The position numbers and the translations under genes are program-made. The notes below the pieces were generated by a model. That model was not told where the DNA came from, did not search any database, and saw only the letters and a list, made by a program, of their open reading frames with translations. From positions 124,001 through 188,000 of the forward strand of contig NZ_FWYE01000003.1 in the NCBI RefSeq assembly GCF_900176435.1: DNA of 64,000 bases, given 5' to 3'. This document shows positions 26,056-35,354 of this stretch, piece by piece (the first letter of the stretch is position 1; each line of letters starts with the position of its first letter). The stretch is from Picrophilus oshimae DSM 9789. Its GTDB lineage: Archaea > Thermoplasmatota > Thermoplasmata > Thermoplasmatales > Thermoplasmataceae.

Positions 26056-26412
26056 ATGAAAAAGGGTGCAATAATAGCAGTAATTATAATCATAGGTTTA
26101 TTCATTTATGGTGTTTTACCATCGCTGGTTAACACGAATCCAGCCTCAATGCAAAAGGGAAAAACGTATTATATATATGGAACTGTCGAAAGCGTTGTAA
26201 CAATAAACAATAAAACAGAGATGCTTGTAAATGACAATGGCAACAACATCTATGTTTCATACAATGGCCCTGGCCAGGCCGTGAATTCAACGGTTTTGAT
26301 ATATGGCACATACCAGGGACCAATACTTACCGGATTCGGTACACATTTTGGTTATATGATACACGCCATTAATATATACAAATGGTATTATGAAATTAAT
26401 ATAAAATCATAA
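26056..26412 (+). CDS. Small membrane-anchored OB-like protein
   Basis: This is a 118-residue protein with a basic start (MKKG) and one hydrophobic anchor (residues 5-24). The external part is beta-rich: Y-Y-I-Y-G-T-V-E-S-V, then T-E-M-L-V-N-D-N-G-N-N-I-Y-V-S-Y, then S-T-V-L-I-Y-G-T-Y. This strand and turn pattern resembles OB folds such as CcmE or tRNA_anti-like domains, but the CcmE heme His is not evident. ATG at 26056 is preferred over an in-frame start 36 codons upstream, which would add a second hydrophobic stretch and lie in promoter-like DNA (ATATATAAAATTTTA). The function is unknown. Confidence 0.6.
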   Translation: MKKGAIIAVIIIIGLFIYGVLPSLVNTNPASMQKGKTYYIYGTVESVVTINNKTEMLVNDNGNNIYVSYNGPGQAVNSTVLIYGTYQGPILTGFGTHFGYMIHAINIYKWYYEINIKS

Positions 26413-26413
26413 T

Positions 26414-27076
26414 TTATAAATTTATCTTTTCCTCTATTTCAGGTATAATGACCTCTATGCCAAGTTTTGAAGCCTCCTTTTTTAGATCCTGTGGATCTGC
26501 TTTTATTACTGGAAATGTATTGTAATGCATCGGTATGGCTATTTTTGGTCTTAAAATATCGAGAGCTATTAAAGCCTCATTAACGTCCATGGTATAATGG
26601 CCGCCTATTGGAAGCATAACAATCTCTGGTTTGTCATATTTTGATATTAGTTCCATATCAGAGAAATATTGTGTATCGCCTGCATGATAATACATCCTCT
26701 CATCAGTTACAATAAAGCCAAGTGGATTTCCTGCATACATACCATTGTAGCTTGATGAGTGTATTGCATTAACAGCCTTTATCTTTATATCATCGAAATC
26801 CACGGTGCCGCCCTGATTTATATCAATTGTTTTTGCGTCTTTTTTTAAAAGCTCTGTAAGCTCAAATGCGGCCAGAACAGGAATTTTTAACCTCTGGGCT
26901 ATGTTAACAGCATCACCTGCATGGTCGAAGTGCCCGTGCGTTAATAAAATAATATCTGCATCAATATCCTCTGGTTTTATTTTTGAAAGCGGGTTCCCTG
27001 CAAGAAACGGGTCTATTAAGACATTCTTCCTGCCATTTATTGAAAAGCATGCATGTCCGTGCCAGATTATCTCCAT
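26414..27076 (-). CDS. Metal-dependent hydrolase, UPF0173 type
   Basis: This 220-residue metallo-beta-lactamase-fold protein belongs to the UPF0173 group. Metal motifs are [10 protein letters not shown] (about residues 46-55), Y-H-A-G-D-T-Q-Y near residue 131 and P-M-H-Y-N-T-F-P near the C-terminus; N-terminal I-W-H-G-H-A-C-F is a signature of this subgroup, as is L-P-I-G-G-H-Y-T-M. The biological substrate is not known for the group. Its 3' end is 1 base from the convergent OB-like gene. Confidence 0.88.
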   Translation of the reverse strand: MEIIWHGHACFSINGRKNVLIDPFLAGNPLSKIKPEDIDADIILLTHGHFDHAGDAVNIAQRLKIPVLAAFELTELLKKDAKTIDINQGGTVDFDDIKIKAVNAIHSSSYNGMYAGNPLGFIVTDERMYYHAGDTQYFSDMELISKYDKPEIVMLPIGGHYTMDVNEALIALDILRPKIAIPMHYNTFPVIKADPQDLKKEASKLGIEVIIPEIEEKINL

Positions 27077-27164
27077 GATTTTTTATCTCTATAAACTATA
27101 AAAATTTTGTTTAATAGAAAATGGACTTTGAAAAATATTATATAATTTTAAAATATATAAATTC

Positions 27165-28028
27165 ATGTACCCATCGGCTTTTGAATACTTTGCACCTTCA
27201 AGCGTCGAGGAGGCCCTCGATCTGCTTGAAAAGTATGGAGAGGATGCAAAGGTTATGGCTGGTGGCCAGAGTTTAATACCGCTTTTAAAGCTCAGGTTTA
27301 CCACCATACCTTATATAATAGACATTGGTCATATAAAGGATTTAAACTATATAAAGCATAGAAATGATGATACTGAGATCGGTGCCATTGTTAAAGAGCA
27401 TAAAATAGAATACGATGATGAGATATCAAGGAGATTTCCCGTAATGCACGATGCGGCCATGCAGATAGCAGATCCAGTTGTCAGAAACATGGGAACCATA
27501 GGCGGGGACCTGTGCCATGGGGATCCTGCAAATGATATGCCCGCGGTATCATTATCATTAAATGCAGTATTCAATGTTAAGAGCAAGTCATCAGAAAGAA
27601 GGATAAACGCATCTGATTTTTTCAAGGATACCTTTGTAACGGATCTTAAATCCAATGAAATACTGTTATCAATAGATGTAAAAAACAGGAATTCCACAGG
27701 GGCATATTTTAAATACAAGAGGCCTGCAGGCGATTATTCCATTGCAGCCGTTGCGGTTTCATTCAATCTGGATAATAATGTATTAAGCAATGTTGGCATA
27801 GGCTTAACATCACTTGCAAATATACCATTAAAATGTGTTGATGCCGAGGAGTTCCTTGAGAATAAAGAATATAATAAAGAAAATATAGATAAGGCAGCAG
27901 ATATTGTATCAAAATCTGTTGACCCATCAGATGATATAAACGGCTCTGCAGATTTTAAGAGAAGGGTCTCAGGCATGGTATTTAAACATGCCATGGAGAA
28001 TGCATACAGGAGGTATAACCATGTTTAA
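27165..28028 (+). CDS. Molybdenum hydroxylase, FAD-binding medium subunit
   Basis: This 287-residue flavoprotein subunit belongs to the CO dehydrogenase/xanthine oxidase family. The FAD-binding motifs are A-G-G-Q-S-L-I-P (about residues 32-39) and T-I-G-G-D-L-C-H-G-D-P (residues 113-123), with R-N-M-G before it. The C-terminal CODH FAD domain ends in a helical segment. It opens the operon medium-small-large subunit. Relatives in thermoacidophilic archaea oxidise aldehydes such as glyceraldehyde, so this is a candidate for sugar degradation, but neither the sequence nor the neighbours identify the substrate. Confidence 0.92.
   Translation: MYPSAFEYFAPSSVEEALDLLEKYGEDAKVMAGGQSLIPLLKLRFTTIPYIIDIGHIKDLNYIKHRNDDTEIGAIVKEHKIEYDDEISRRFPVMHDAAMQIADPVVRNMGTIGGDLCHGDPANDMPAVSLSLNAVFNVKSKSSERRINASDFFKDTFVTDLKSNEILLSIDVKNRNSTGAYFKYKRPAGDYSIAAVAVSFNLDNNVLSNVGIGLTSLANIPLKCVDAEEFLENKEYNKENIDKAADIVSKSVDPSDDINGSADFKRRVSGMVFKHAMENAYRRYNHV
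28008..28014 (+). promoter_or_regulatory. Shine-Dalgarno motif deciding the small-subunit start
   Basis: AGGAGGT lies 6 bases before the ATG at 28021, which begins the [2Fe-2S] domain. It argues against an in-frame upstream ATG at 27988 that has no such motif and lies deeper inside the medium-subunit gene. Confidence 0.7.
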
Positions 28029-28476
28029 TCTAAAGATAAAGGTTAACGGCAGGCTTTATGAAAAGGAGGTCGAGCCAAGAAAGCTCCTGGTCTCATTTTT
28101 AAGGGAGGATCTTGGTTTAACAGGAACGCATATTGGCTGTGATACAACAAACTGCGGTGCATGCACGGTTCTAATGGACGGCCTTCCTGTAAAATCATGC
28201 ACAGTGCTTGCTGTTCAGGCAAACAATCATAATATAATGACCGTTGAAAACAGCGATGAAACACTATCAAATCTAAAGGAATCATTTTTAAAGAACAACG
28301 GCCTCCAGTGCGGATACTGCACGCCTGGCATGCTCATGACATCATTTTATATTGTTAACTCAAAGATAAGGGACGATGATGAGATAAAAAGAAATCTTGA
28401 GGGTAATCTATGCAGGTGCACGGGTTATGATGGAATAATAAAATCAATAAGGGAGGTATCAAGGAATGAACCATAA
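28021..28476 (+). CDS. Molybdenum hydroxylase, [2Fe-2S] small subunit
   Basis: The 151-residue electron-transfer subunit has a plant-type ferredoxin domain (C-D-T-T-N-C-G-A-C followed by C at about residue 60) and a helical domain with the second cluster, C-G-Y-C-T-P-G-M and C-R-C-T-G-Y. All eight Cys ligands are present. The gene overlaps both neighbours (8 and 11 bases). It passes electrons from the molybdenum centre of the large subunit toward FAD of the medium subunit. Confidence 0.95.
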   Translation: MFNLKIKVNGRLYEKEVEPRKLLVSFLREDLGLTGTHIGCDTTNCGACTVLMDGLPVKSCTVLAVQANNHNIMTVENSDETLSNLKESFLKNNGLQCGYCTPGMLMTSFYIVNSKIRDDDEIKRNLEGNLCRCTGYDGIIKSIREVSRNEP

Positions 28477-30502
28477 TGACATTGTAAATGGCAGGGGAAA
28501 ATACATTAACGATATAAAATTCGACGGCATGCTATACATGTCTCTTGTTAGAAGTCCATATGCCCATGCAAAGATAAACAGGATAAACGGTGGCTTAAAC
28601 AGCAGCGAGTTAAAGGCATACTACATATCAGAGGAGATGGCCAGCAGTGGTGAACTTGGCTCACTGGGCTCATCATCCTCAGGAACCTCACTTTTCGAAC
28701 CTGTCCTTGCAATTGATTATGTTAATTACATGGGACAGCCTGTTGCGGCAGTTTTTGGAAATAATGAATACGAGAGCGAGGACCTTCTTGATTCTGTTGA
28801 GGTTGATTACGATCCGCTGGAGGCCGTTGCAACAATAGATGATGCATTTAAAAAAGGTCCAATACATAATGGAACAAAGAATAATATTGTTAACAGCTCA
28901 TATCTTGGAAGGGATTTTAACCCGGAGTACGACGTTGTCGTTGAGGACACATTAATGAATAACAGGATAGTGCAGAATCCAATAGAAACAAGGGGCATCG
29001 TTGCAGTACCGGAGAACGATAATATTACGGTATACATATCAACGCAGTCCGCACATTTAATAAAGGATGGTATATGCTCTGCCCTGAAGATACCAAAGGA
29101 CAGGCTCAGGGTTATACAGGCCGATACCGGCGGTGCCTTTGGTTTAAAGGCTGTTATGTATCCAGAGTATATAATAGCTGTGTACGCTGCGATGAAGTAT
29201 AAAAGGCCTGTGAAATGGATAGAGACAAGACGTGAGCATTTAATGGCAGCACATGCCGGCCGCGGCATAAAAGCCCATTTAAAATTATATGCAAAAAAGG
29301 ACGGTAAAATAACTGGCATAAAGGGCGAGATCATAGTTGATGCCGGTGCTTACAAGGCAGGCGTTGGAGAATCCACAGCAAATTTCGTCGCATTCCAGCT
29401 TACCGGGCCCTATGATATAAAAAATGCATATATAAATGCAATATCAGTTTTCACAAACAAGGCACCCATGGGTTACTACCGCGGCGCCGGCAGGCCCGAG
29501 GCATCATTTTTTATGGAAAGGATGATCGATCTCCTTGCAGATAAATTAAACATGGATCCCGCAAGGTTAAGACTAATAAATGCAAGTGATGGGCCCTTCA
29601 GGTCACCGCTTGGGCTTGAGGTAAAGGAGGCAACCAGGCCGTTCCTTGAAAACGCATTAAAGGCCTTTAATTATTACCAGGTGTCAAAGTACGAGCATAC
29701 CGGTATATCATTCTTTGTGCTTATACCGGCTGTATCTCCAGGTGAAACGGCAAGGGCACTGATAAAGGATAATAAAATTAAGGTCTGGCTTGGTGGCAAT
29801 GACCACGGCCAGGGTCATGAATACCTTGTAAAAAGCATACTTTCAGACCAGTTAGGTATTGATCCTGATATAATAAGCTATGAAAATGGCGATACATCCT
29901 CCATGGAGTCCGGCATAGGCACCTGGGGAAGCAGGTCAGCCATAGCTGCAGGCTCAGCATTGTACGCCCTATGCAGGAAATTAAAGGACGATGTCTACAA
30001 AAAATACGGGGATTACAGTCCGGAGCTACTATTAAGGGATGAGCATGATGAATATGTATTTGCAAAGATAGACTCACCAATAAACTCCGTTAACGCATGC
30101 ATGGTCACGGCAGATGTTGACGACCTTGGGAATATAAAGGTTAAGGACATATATTCATACTTTGATCTTGGCCATGTAATGAACCGTGAAAACGTTAATA
30201 ACCAGATCTATGGTGGCTCGCTTCAGGGAATGGCCCAGGTTCTCTCAGAATGCGTAAGATATTCTGAGGACGGTCAGTTAATGACATCATCAATATACGA
30301 TGCAGGATTACTAACTGCTGATAAGATACCAAGATATCATAATATAATCGTTGAGAATCCATCAAATGCCCTAAACGGTGCCAAGGGCCTTGGAGAATCC
30401 CCTGCAATAGGTGTTCCATCAGCGCTTTCAAGGGCAGTTGAAATGGCCACCGGAAAGAGGATACGTGAAACACCGGTTAGCCAGGAATATCTAATTAAAT
30501 AA
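28466..30502 (+). CDS. Molybdenum hydroxylase, large molybdopterin subunit
   Basis: This is the catalytic subunit. Motifs include G-G-A-F-G-L-K, Y-Y-R-G-A-G-R-P-E-A (aldehyde/xanthine oxidase type), G-N-D-H-G-Q-G-H and, near the C-terminus, K-G-L-G-E-S-P-A with the catalytic Glu. The C-S-F-R loop that carries the Cu-bound Cys of true aerobic CO dehydrogenases is not seen, so aldehyde oxidation is more likely than CO oxidation. At 678 residues it is shorter than most relatives (about 750-800); the N-terminus begins close to the usual G-R-G-K-Y-I-N-D-I. GGGAGGT at 28451-28457 precedes ATG 28466. The 3' end overlaps a convergent hydrolase gene by 8 bases. Confidence 0.9.
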   Translation: MNHNDIVNGRGKYINDIKFDGMLYMSLVRSPYAHAKINRINGGLNSSELKAYYISEEMASSGELGSLGSSSSGTSLFEPVLAIDYVNYMGQPVAAVFGNNEYESEDLLDSVEVDYDPLEAVATIDDAFKKGPIHNGTKNNIVNSSYLGRDFNPEYDVVVEDTLMNNRIVQNPIETRGIVAVPENDNITVYISTQSAHLIKDGICSALKIPKDRLRVIQADTGGAFGLKAVMYPEYIIAVYAAMKYKRPVKWIETRREHLMAAHAGRGIKAHLKLYAKKDGKITGIKGEIIVDAGAYKAGVGESTANFVAFQLTGPYDIKNAYINAISVFTNKAPMGYYRGAGRPEASFFMERMIDLLADKLNMDPARLRLINASDGPFRSPLGLEVKEATRPFLENALKAFNYYQVSKYEHTGISFFVLIPAVSPGETARALIKDNKIKVWLGGNDHGQGHEYLVKSILSDQLGIDPDIISYENGDTSSMESGIGTWGSRSAIAAGSALYALCRKLKDDVYKKYGDYSPELLLRDEHDEYVFAKIDSPINSVNACMVTADVDDLGNIKVKDIYSYFDLGHVMNRENVNNQIYGGSLQGMAQVLSECVRYSEDGQLMTSSIYDAGLLTADKIPRYHNIIVENPSNALNGAKGLGESPAIGVPSALSRAVEMATGKRIRETPVSQEYLIK

Positions 30503-31370
30503 ATCTATAATATATTCCAGATCTTTTTATTTCACCTTTTTCCTCAAGGTATTTTAAATGTGATACTGTCTCGATTATTGCAAAACCAAGCTGGTTTCCA
30601 TCCATGTCATTGAAATTGTAATGCCATGTTATTCCTGATGCAATTTCAAAGGCCGTCATATCATGTTTTAATAATGATCTTATCTGATTTAACCTAATGT
30701 TATGATGTTCTATTATTTCATCTATCCTACTGCCAACATTATTTATAACATTTCCATGGCCCGGGTAAATTGATCTTATACTAATGTTTTTTAATTTTTC
30801 CAGGCTCTTAATATAATCATCGAGCGGGTTTCCATAATACATGGATACGTTTGGCGTTATCCTTTCAAGCACATGGTCACCTGAGAATAAACGTTCATTG
30901 TATGAATCGTATATGCATATCGATCCCGGGGAATGGCCGGGCGTGTCTATAATTGAATATCCATTTATATAATTCAATGGCTTTAGATTTATTTCCCTGT
31001 AGTAATCAATGTATTTACCAATTATATTATCACTAATTATTTTTTCTATAATGGCATCAGGGGCACCGGAATCTTTTATTAAGGACCTGTAAAAATCAAT
31101 ATATTCATCAATATTTTCTATATATTTTAATTCATTGATGCCTATATAAACATCGATATTATTTTCCTTCTGGAAGTACAATGCACCGCCTATATGATCT
31201 ATATGCATATGGCTTATTACAATAAAATCTATATCATCAACATTTATGCTTGATTTTATGTAATCATAGCTGTATCTTGACATTCCCGAATCTATAATAA
31301 AATTGTCATTCAGGTAAATATTTGCAGTCCTTAAAGCTGGAATTTCAACTGGAACCTTTAAAAGCCTCAT
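30495..31370 (-). CDS. Metallo-beta-lactamase-fold hydrolase
   Basis: This is a 291-residue hydrolase. The metal motif is S-H-M-H-I-D-H-I-G-G (about residues 69-78), with later T-P-G-H-S-P-G-S, S-G-D-H-V and Y-P-G-H-G providing further ligands; the C-terminal helical part resembles the winged extension of glyoxalase II/LACTB2-like proteins. Thioester or ester hydrolysis is likely; the substrate is unknown. It is distinct from the UPF0173 member and from the lactonase-like member at 32162. Confidence 0.87.
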   Translation of the reverse strand: MRLLKVPVEIPALRTANIYLNDNFIIDSGMSRYSYDYIKSSINVDDIDFIVISHMHIDHIGGALYFQKENNIDVYIGINELKYIENIDEYIDFYRSLIKDSGAPDAIIEKIISDNIIGKYIDYYREINLKPLNYINGYSIIDTPGHSPGSICIYDSYNERLFSGDHVLERITPNVSMYYGNPLDDYIKSLEKLKNISIRSIYPGHGNVINNVGSRIDEIIEHHNIRLNQIRSLLKHDMTAFEIASGITWHYNFNDMDGNQLGFAIIETVSHLKYLEEKGEIKRSGIYYRFI

Positions 31371-31417
31371 GATAAATTATAATAAAAAAATTATTAAGCT
31401 TTTTCAAATCATATTTT

Positions 31418-32098
31418 ATGTCGCCATTTATAAAACGCGGGCATGGATTCATGGTTTTAAGTTTTGAAAATCTAATTGACGCTGTAATTGTATCAAGAAT
31501 AAACCGCTTCGTTGTAAAATGCATGGTAAACAATGAGGAGGTCTATGCGCATTTGCATGATCCGGGAAGGCTTAATGAAATAATATATCCAGGAAATAAA
31601 ATAAAATTAAGAAAAACTGATGGTAAAAAATATAATTATTCTGTTACCTTTGGCCATGACGGATTTAATTACACATTAAATGATGCAAGGTTTCATTCAA
31701 TGATAGCATCACAGTTTCTAAGACCGGGCTTCAAAAAGGAGTATAAATACATGGATTCCAGAATAGATTTTCTTCTTGATGAATATCTAATAGAGGTAAA
31801 ATCCTGCACCCTTGTAAATTCTAAAAAGGCCATGTTTCCTGATGCTGTAACAAGGAGGGGAACACATCATTTAAATGTGCTATTAAATTCGATACAAGAT
31901 GGTTATAGACCATACATTATGTTTTTGATATTCAACGAGCGTGCGGAATGCTTTACACCAAATAAATGCAGGGATCCTGAATTTTCCAGGACATTTTGCA
32001 GGGCAGTTAAAAACGGTGTTTCATCGAAATTCCTGGTTTTTTATATAAGGGGAAATTCTATATATTTTGATAAGGAAATATCAATGTGCGTTAATTAA
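31418..32098 (+). CDS. sfsA: SfsA family protein
   Basis: This 226-residue protein belongs to the sugar fermentation stimulation A family. Typical elements are R-I-N-R-F-V-V-K, A-H-L-H-D-P-G-R-L, F-L-L-D-E-Y-L-I-E-V-K-S-C-T-L (residues 121-135), F-P-D-A-V-T-R-R-G-T-H-H-L and a closing F-S-R-T-F segment. The E-V-K core resembles nuclease folds, and the family has been proposed to bind or act on DNA, but its cellular role is unclear. ATG at 31418 fits a TATA-like CATATTTTATG context only loosely; ATG 31451 (MVLSFENL) is an alternative start. Confidence 0.88.
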   Translation: MSPFIKRGHGFMVLSFENLIDAVIVSRINRFVVKCMVNNEEVYAHLHDPGRLNEIIYPGNKIKLRKTDGKKYNYSVTFGHDGFNYTLNDARFHSMIASQFLRPGFKKEYKYMDSRIDFLLDEYLIEVKSCTLVNSKKAMFPDAVTRRGTHHLNVLLNSIQDGYRPYIMFLIFNERAECFTPNKCRDPEFSRTFCRAVKNGVSSKFLVFYIRGNSIYFDKEISMCVN

Positions 32099-32161
32099 TA
32101 AATTAAATGTAAATTTACGTAAAATAGAAATTGTATTAATAATCGTTTTATATAAAACATA

Positions 32162-32926
32162 ATGGAGCTTTACATTCTTAATGATGGTTCCTACACAATA
32201 GATGCAGGTGCATTCCTTGGTATAACACCAAAAAAGCTGTGGTCGCGGTATTTCAACGATGAGAATAACAGAATAAGGATATCTTTAAACGTTCCTGTAT
32301 TAATAGACGATGACCTTTCAATAATGATCGATGCAGGAATGGGCAGCGTTTTTGACGACAGGTTTAAAAAAATCTTCGAGCCTGTAAAAAATTATGATCT
32401 TGCATCATCACTAATTGATCTTGGGGTTAACAGAATCGATTATATAATATTATCACACATGCACTTTGATCATTCAGGCCATATCTTTGATGATGGACCG
32501 TTCAAAAATTCGAGGATTATTGTCAGCAGGGAGGAAATTAATGCATATTACCACGTTAATGAATTCACCAGGGGCAGTTATATAAAAAGGAGATTAAAAA
32601 AGGAGATAATATACAATAAAAGGTTTAACGGCATTCATATAATAAAAACCGGTGGCCATACGGCCGGACACAGGATAGTCTGGTTCCAGTTGAATGGTGA
32701 GAAATACATATATTTCGGTGATCTTGTTCCTACGCCCTTTCATTTGAAACCTGCATATATACCTGGCGTGGACTGCTATCCCCTTGAAACGTTGAAAATG
32801 AAGAAGGATCTTATTAAAATGGCAATTGACAAAAAAATGATTGCCATATTTGACCACGATCCTGAAGTACCCATGGCCAGGCTATCTGGCAACGTTTCAA
32901 ATCCAAAATATGAGGAACTTTTTTAA
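32162..32926 (+). CDS. Metallo-beta-lactamase-fold hydrolase, lactonase-like
   Basis: This is a 254-residue hydrolase with L-S-H-M-H-F-D-H-S-G-H (about residues 97-107), G-G-H-T-A-G-H near residue 166, Y-F-G-D-L-V-P near 183 and a final D-H-D-P metal site. The pattern matches the acyl-homoserine-lactonase-like branch, which in archaea usually acts on unknown lactones or esters. It is monocistronic, with a leader of 63 bases after sfsA. Confidence 0.87.
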   Translation: MELYILNDGSYTIDAGAFLGITPKKLWSRYFNDENNRIRISLNVPVLIDDDLSIMIDAGMGSVFDDRFKKIFEPVKNYDLASSLIDLGVNRIDYIILSHMHFDHSGHIFDDGPFKNSRIIVSREEINAYYHVNEFTRGSYIKRRLKKEIIYNKRFNGIHIIKTGGHTAGHRIVWFQLNGEKYIYFGDLVPTPFHLKPAYIPGVDCYPLETLKMKKDLIKMAIDKKMIAIFDHDPEVPMARLSGNVSNPKYEELF

Positions 32927-33013
32927 ATAAGACATCAATATTAAGCATTTATACAAATATTGAAATTATTTTTTTAGCATAATGAAAAGATTTAATAAAA
33001 TTATATTAATCAC

Positions 33014-33421
33014 ATGTATGAAATGAATATAATAACCTTCAACTATGATATACCGAGGTTGCCGTTGATTATAGTTGGCCAGAAGAGAAGTATATATTAT
33101 GATGTGGAAGTTTCACTTGGAACAGATTACTTTGGTAATAACATCTATGGTGTTATTCCATTAAATATAAAAAATGAACTTGAGCTCAGGGTACATTCCT
33201 TTGAAAACTTTGAAAGACGTGGCATGATAGAAAAAAGGTCTGTTGTAAAACCAACATTAATAATAAGGACAATACATCCAATAAAGATAGAAAATGTAAA
33301 AATGGTTACATATAACGGTGATGATATAATACTATCAAGATCATTTCTTGTAGATTTCATGAATGTAAAAAGAATAGTAATGGATTTTAAATTAAATAAA
33401 ATAAGTTATATATGTCATTGA
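33014..33421 (+). CDS. Hypothetical protein, 135 residues
   Basis: I do not recognise this protein. It is soluble, rich in beta-forming residues (long runs of Ile, Val and Tyr alternating with charged residues), has a single Cys near the end (Y-I-C-H) and no signal peptide or obvious catalytic motif. A TATA-like TAATAAAATTATATTAAT stretch precedes ATG 33014. The coding strand ends exactly one base before the convergent MFS gene, and codon use is like its neighbours, so the gene is probably real. Confidence 0.55.
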   Translation: MYEMNIITFNYDIPRLPLIIVGQKRSIYYDVEVSLGTDYFGNNIYGVIPLNIKNELELRVHSFENFERRGMIEKRSVVKPTLIIRTIHPIKIENVKMVTYNGDDIILSRSFLVDFMNVKRIVMDFKLNKISYICH

Positions 33422-34681
33422 TTATATGGCATTATTTTCAAGGACGTTATTTGGTTTATCCAGTGGAAGGACTGATACAGCAACAGCGCTTATTATTAAA
33501 GGTATAAAGAGCACATAGATTATTGCATAATTCCAGCCAGTTACTGATACAAGGCTTAAAAGTAATGTTGGTAATATTATGTTTCCTATCCACATAAACG
33601 CATAGCCATAGGTGCTGGCAGTTGCCCTTACCCTTGTTGGAAACATATCATTAACGTAGAAAGGCCATGCCGCCCACTGGCTTAGCAGAAAGAAGATAAA
33701 AACAACGTTGAATGCAAGTATAAGATAGTACATTGTTGATTCAACTATAAGTATTGTTGCAACGGCACTCAGTATCATAAATATTATCATAACATTGCGT
33801 CTTCCGATTCTGTTTCCGGTAAGGCCTGCAAATACGTATCCAATTATTCCAATGCCAAATGATATGAATTCAAATGACAGTGCATCCAAAAATGCTATGT
33901 GCTTAACCTCTATGAAATATATTGGCAGTGCAACCAGGTATATCGTTGCGCTTCCTGAAAGTATTGCAGTGTAAATTGCAAATATTGCACTTTTCTTCCT
34001 TAAATCGGAATCAAACATCTGCGAAAAACTGTTCTTTATTGCCTTTTTCATATCAACAGGATACTTTTCATTGTAATTTTTATGTTCAAGATATGCCCTT
34101 TTTGCATTTTTATAATCCTGAAATCTTTCAGTTTCTGGCAGGGCCCTTCTAAAGTATAATATTAAAAGTGCAGGAAGCACGCCAATAAAGAATATGTAAG
34201 TTATTTTTATTCCGGTATATTCGAAAAGGTATACTGCCGCGGCTCCAAGCGTCTGACCAACGGGAAATCCTATTGATGTTATTAACATCTGCCTTCCACG
34301 TTTTTCATGTGGTGCAGTTTCAGCGGTTAATGTAAATCCAAGTGGCTCATCGCTTCCGGCCCCTATTGATGCAAAGCTTCTTGATGCTGCGAACATTGCT
34401 GTTGAGAAAGAAAGACCCGTGAAAAACGATCCTATTGAATATATTAGAACGGTAAGCATGAATAAAAGCCTTCTTCCATATCTATCTGCAAGAAAACCAA
34501 AGAGAAAAGCGGAAACTGCTGAAACACCAAAGGCCGTGTCATTTATTATTGAAACATCACCAAGGTTTAATTTAAAAAGAACAATTAAACCCGGTATGCT
34601 TGCCAGGAATATCTCAAAATCGAAGGCAAACAATAAAACGCCAAGAAAGGCTGCTATCGTGAATTTCCAGTATTTTTCCAT
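33422..34681 (-). CDS. MFS transporter (sugar/metabolite:H+ type)
   Basis: This is a 419-residue, 12-segment major facilitator protein. The loop 2-3 motif is G-F-L-A-D-R-Y-G-R-R (about residues 60-69), with G-S-D-E-P-L in segment 4 and G-L-T-G-N-R-I-G-R-R in loop 8-9. The pattern is that of the sugar-porter/aromatic acid carrier branch. The substrate is unknown; in an acidophile it is likely proton-driven. ATG at 34681 is preferred to a TTG three codons upstream, because a TATA-like element lies about 20-30 bases before it. Confidence 0.9.
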   Translation of the reverse strand: MEKYWKFTIAAFLGVLLFAFDFEIFLASIPGLIVLFKLNLGDVSIINDTAFGVSAVSAFLFGFLADRYGRRLLFMLTVLIYSIGSFFTGLSFSTAMFAASRSFASIGAGSDEPLGFTLTAETAPHEKRGRQMLITSIGFPVGQTLGAAAVYLFEYTGIKITYIFFIGVLPALLILYFRRALPETERFQDYKNAKRAYLEHKNYNEKYPVDMKKAIKNSFSQMFDSDLRKKSAIFAIYTAILSGSATIYLVALPIYFIEVKHIAFLDALSFEFISFGIGIIGYVFAGLTGNRIGRRNVMIIFMILSAVATILIVESTMYYLILAFNVVFIFFLLSQWAAWPFYVNDMFPTRVRATASTYGYAFMWIGNIILPTLLLSLVSVTGWNYAIIYVLFIPLIISAVAVSVLPLDKPNNVLENNAI

Positions 34682-34809
34682 GGTGATCAATCGTTATTTA
34701 TTATATATTTATAATCATTGCCAAGAATATTTTTTATTTATTCGCCATCTTTAATTACATGTTTTGTTATATCAAAAAAATTTTATATACTTAGTAATAT
34801 ATCATTACA

Positions 34810-35301
34810 ATGATAAATGGCGGCTCATATGGTATTATCATTTTTATTATAATAATTGGCATAATTGTTGTGGCAAGATTTGCAAGGAATTACTCTGGAT
34901 ATAAATTTCGAATATCAAGGTTAATAAGAAGGCCATTAATATATGTGTTCCTGCTTTTGCTTTCACTCTTTTCATCAGGCAATTATGAAATTAATGCCAT
35001 GACAATGTTATTTATATTCCCGGGCATAATTGCCGGTTCAAGATCCATGGATTCAATAGAATTTTTCATGTCCGGTGGTACGCTGTATTATAAAAGGCCT
35101 GTTATCATAATGATATTCTGGCTTCTCTCGCTTATTGCAAGGGAGATTCTTGTTTTGATGTTTCCAGGAAATATTTATATAATTATAACGGTCAATGCGG
35201 TCCTGGCACTGACCACCGGAATAATAATTGGCGAGGCAATAGCAACATACAAAAAGTACAAAATTTTCAATGATGGGAAATTAAATAAAGACATGGAATA
35301 A
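34810..35301 (+). CDS. Small integral membrane protein, CcdC/DUF1453-like
   Basis: This 163-residue protein has about five hydrophobic segments (near residues 8-24, 40-62, 65-78, 95-112 and 120-145). A basic loop R-I-S-R-L-I-R-R-P follows the first segment. The size and spacing resemble the DUF1453/CcdC group of small membrane proteins, though no diagnostic residue is certain. Function unknown. ATG 34810 follows a TATA-like TTATATACTT at 34781-34790. Confidence 0.55.
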   Translation: MINGGSYGIIIFIIIIGIIVVARFARNYSGYKFRISRLIRRPLIYVFLLLLSLFSSGNYEINAMTMLFIFPGIIAGSRSMDSIEFFMSGGTLYYKRPVIIMIFWLLSLIAREILVLMFPGNIYIIITVNAVLALTTGIIIGEAIATYKKYKIFNDGKLNKDME

Positions 35302-35354
35302 ATTTATTTATATTCATTACAAAATTATTATTAAGATTCCTTGGTTTTGTTTTT

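Noticed and set aside
27988-28020. An upstream start for the small [2Fe-2S] subunit
   Set aside because: The Shine-Dalgarno motif at 28008-28014 points to ATG 28021, where the conserved domain begins.
28807-29334. A 175-codon frame on the minus strand
   Set aside because: It is antisense to the molybdenum hydroxylase large subunit and has no family motif.
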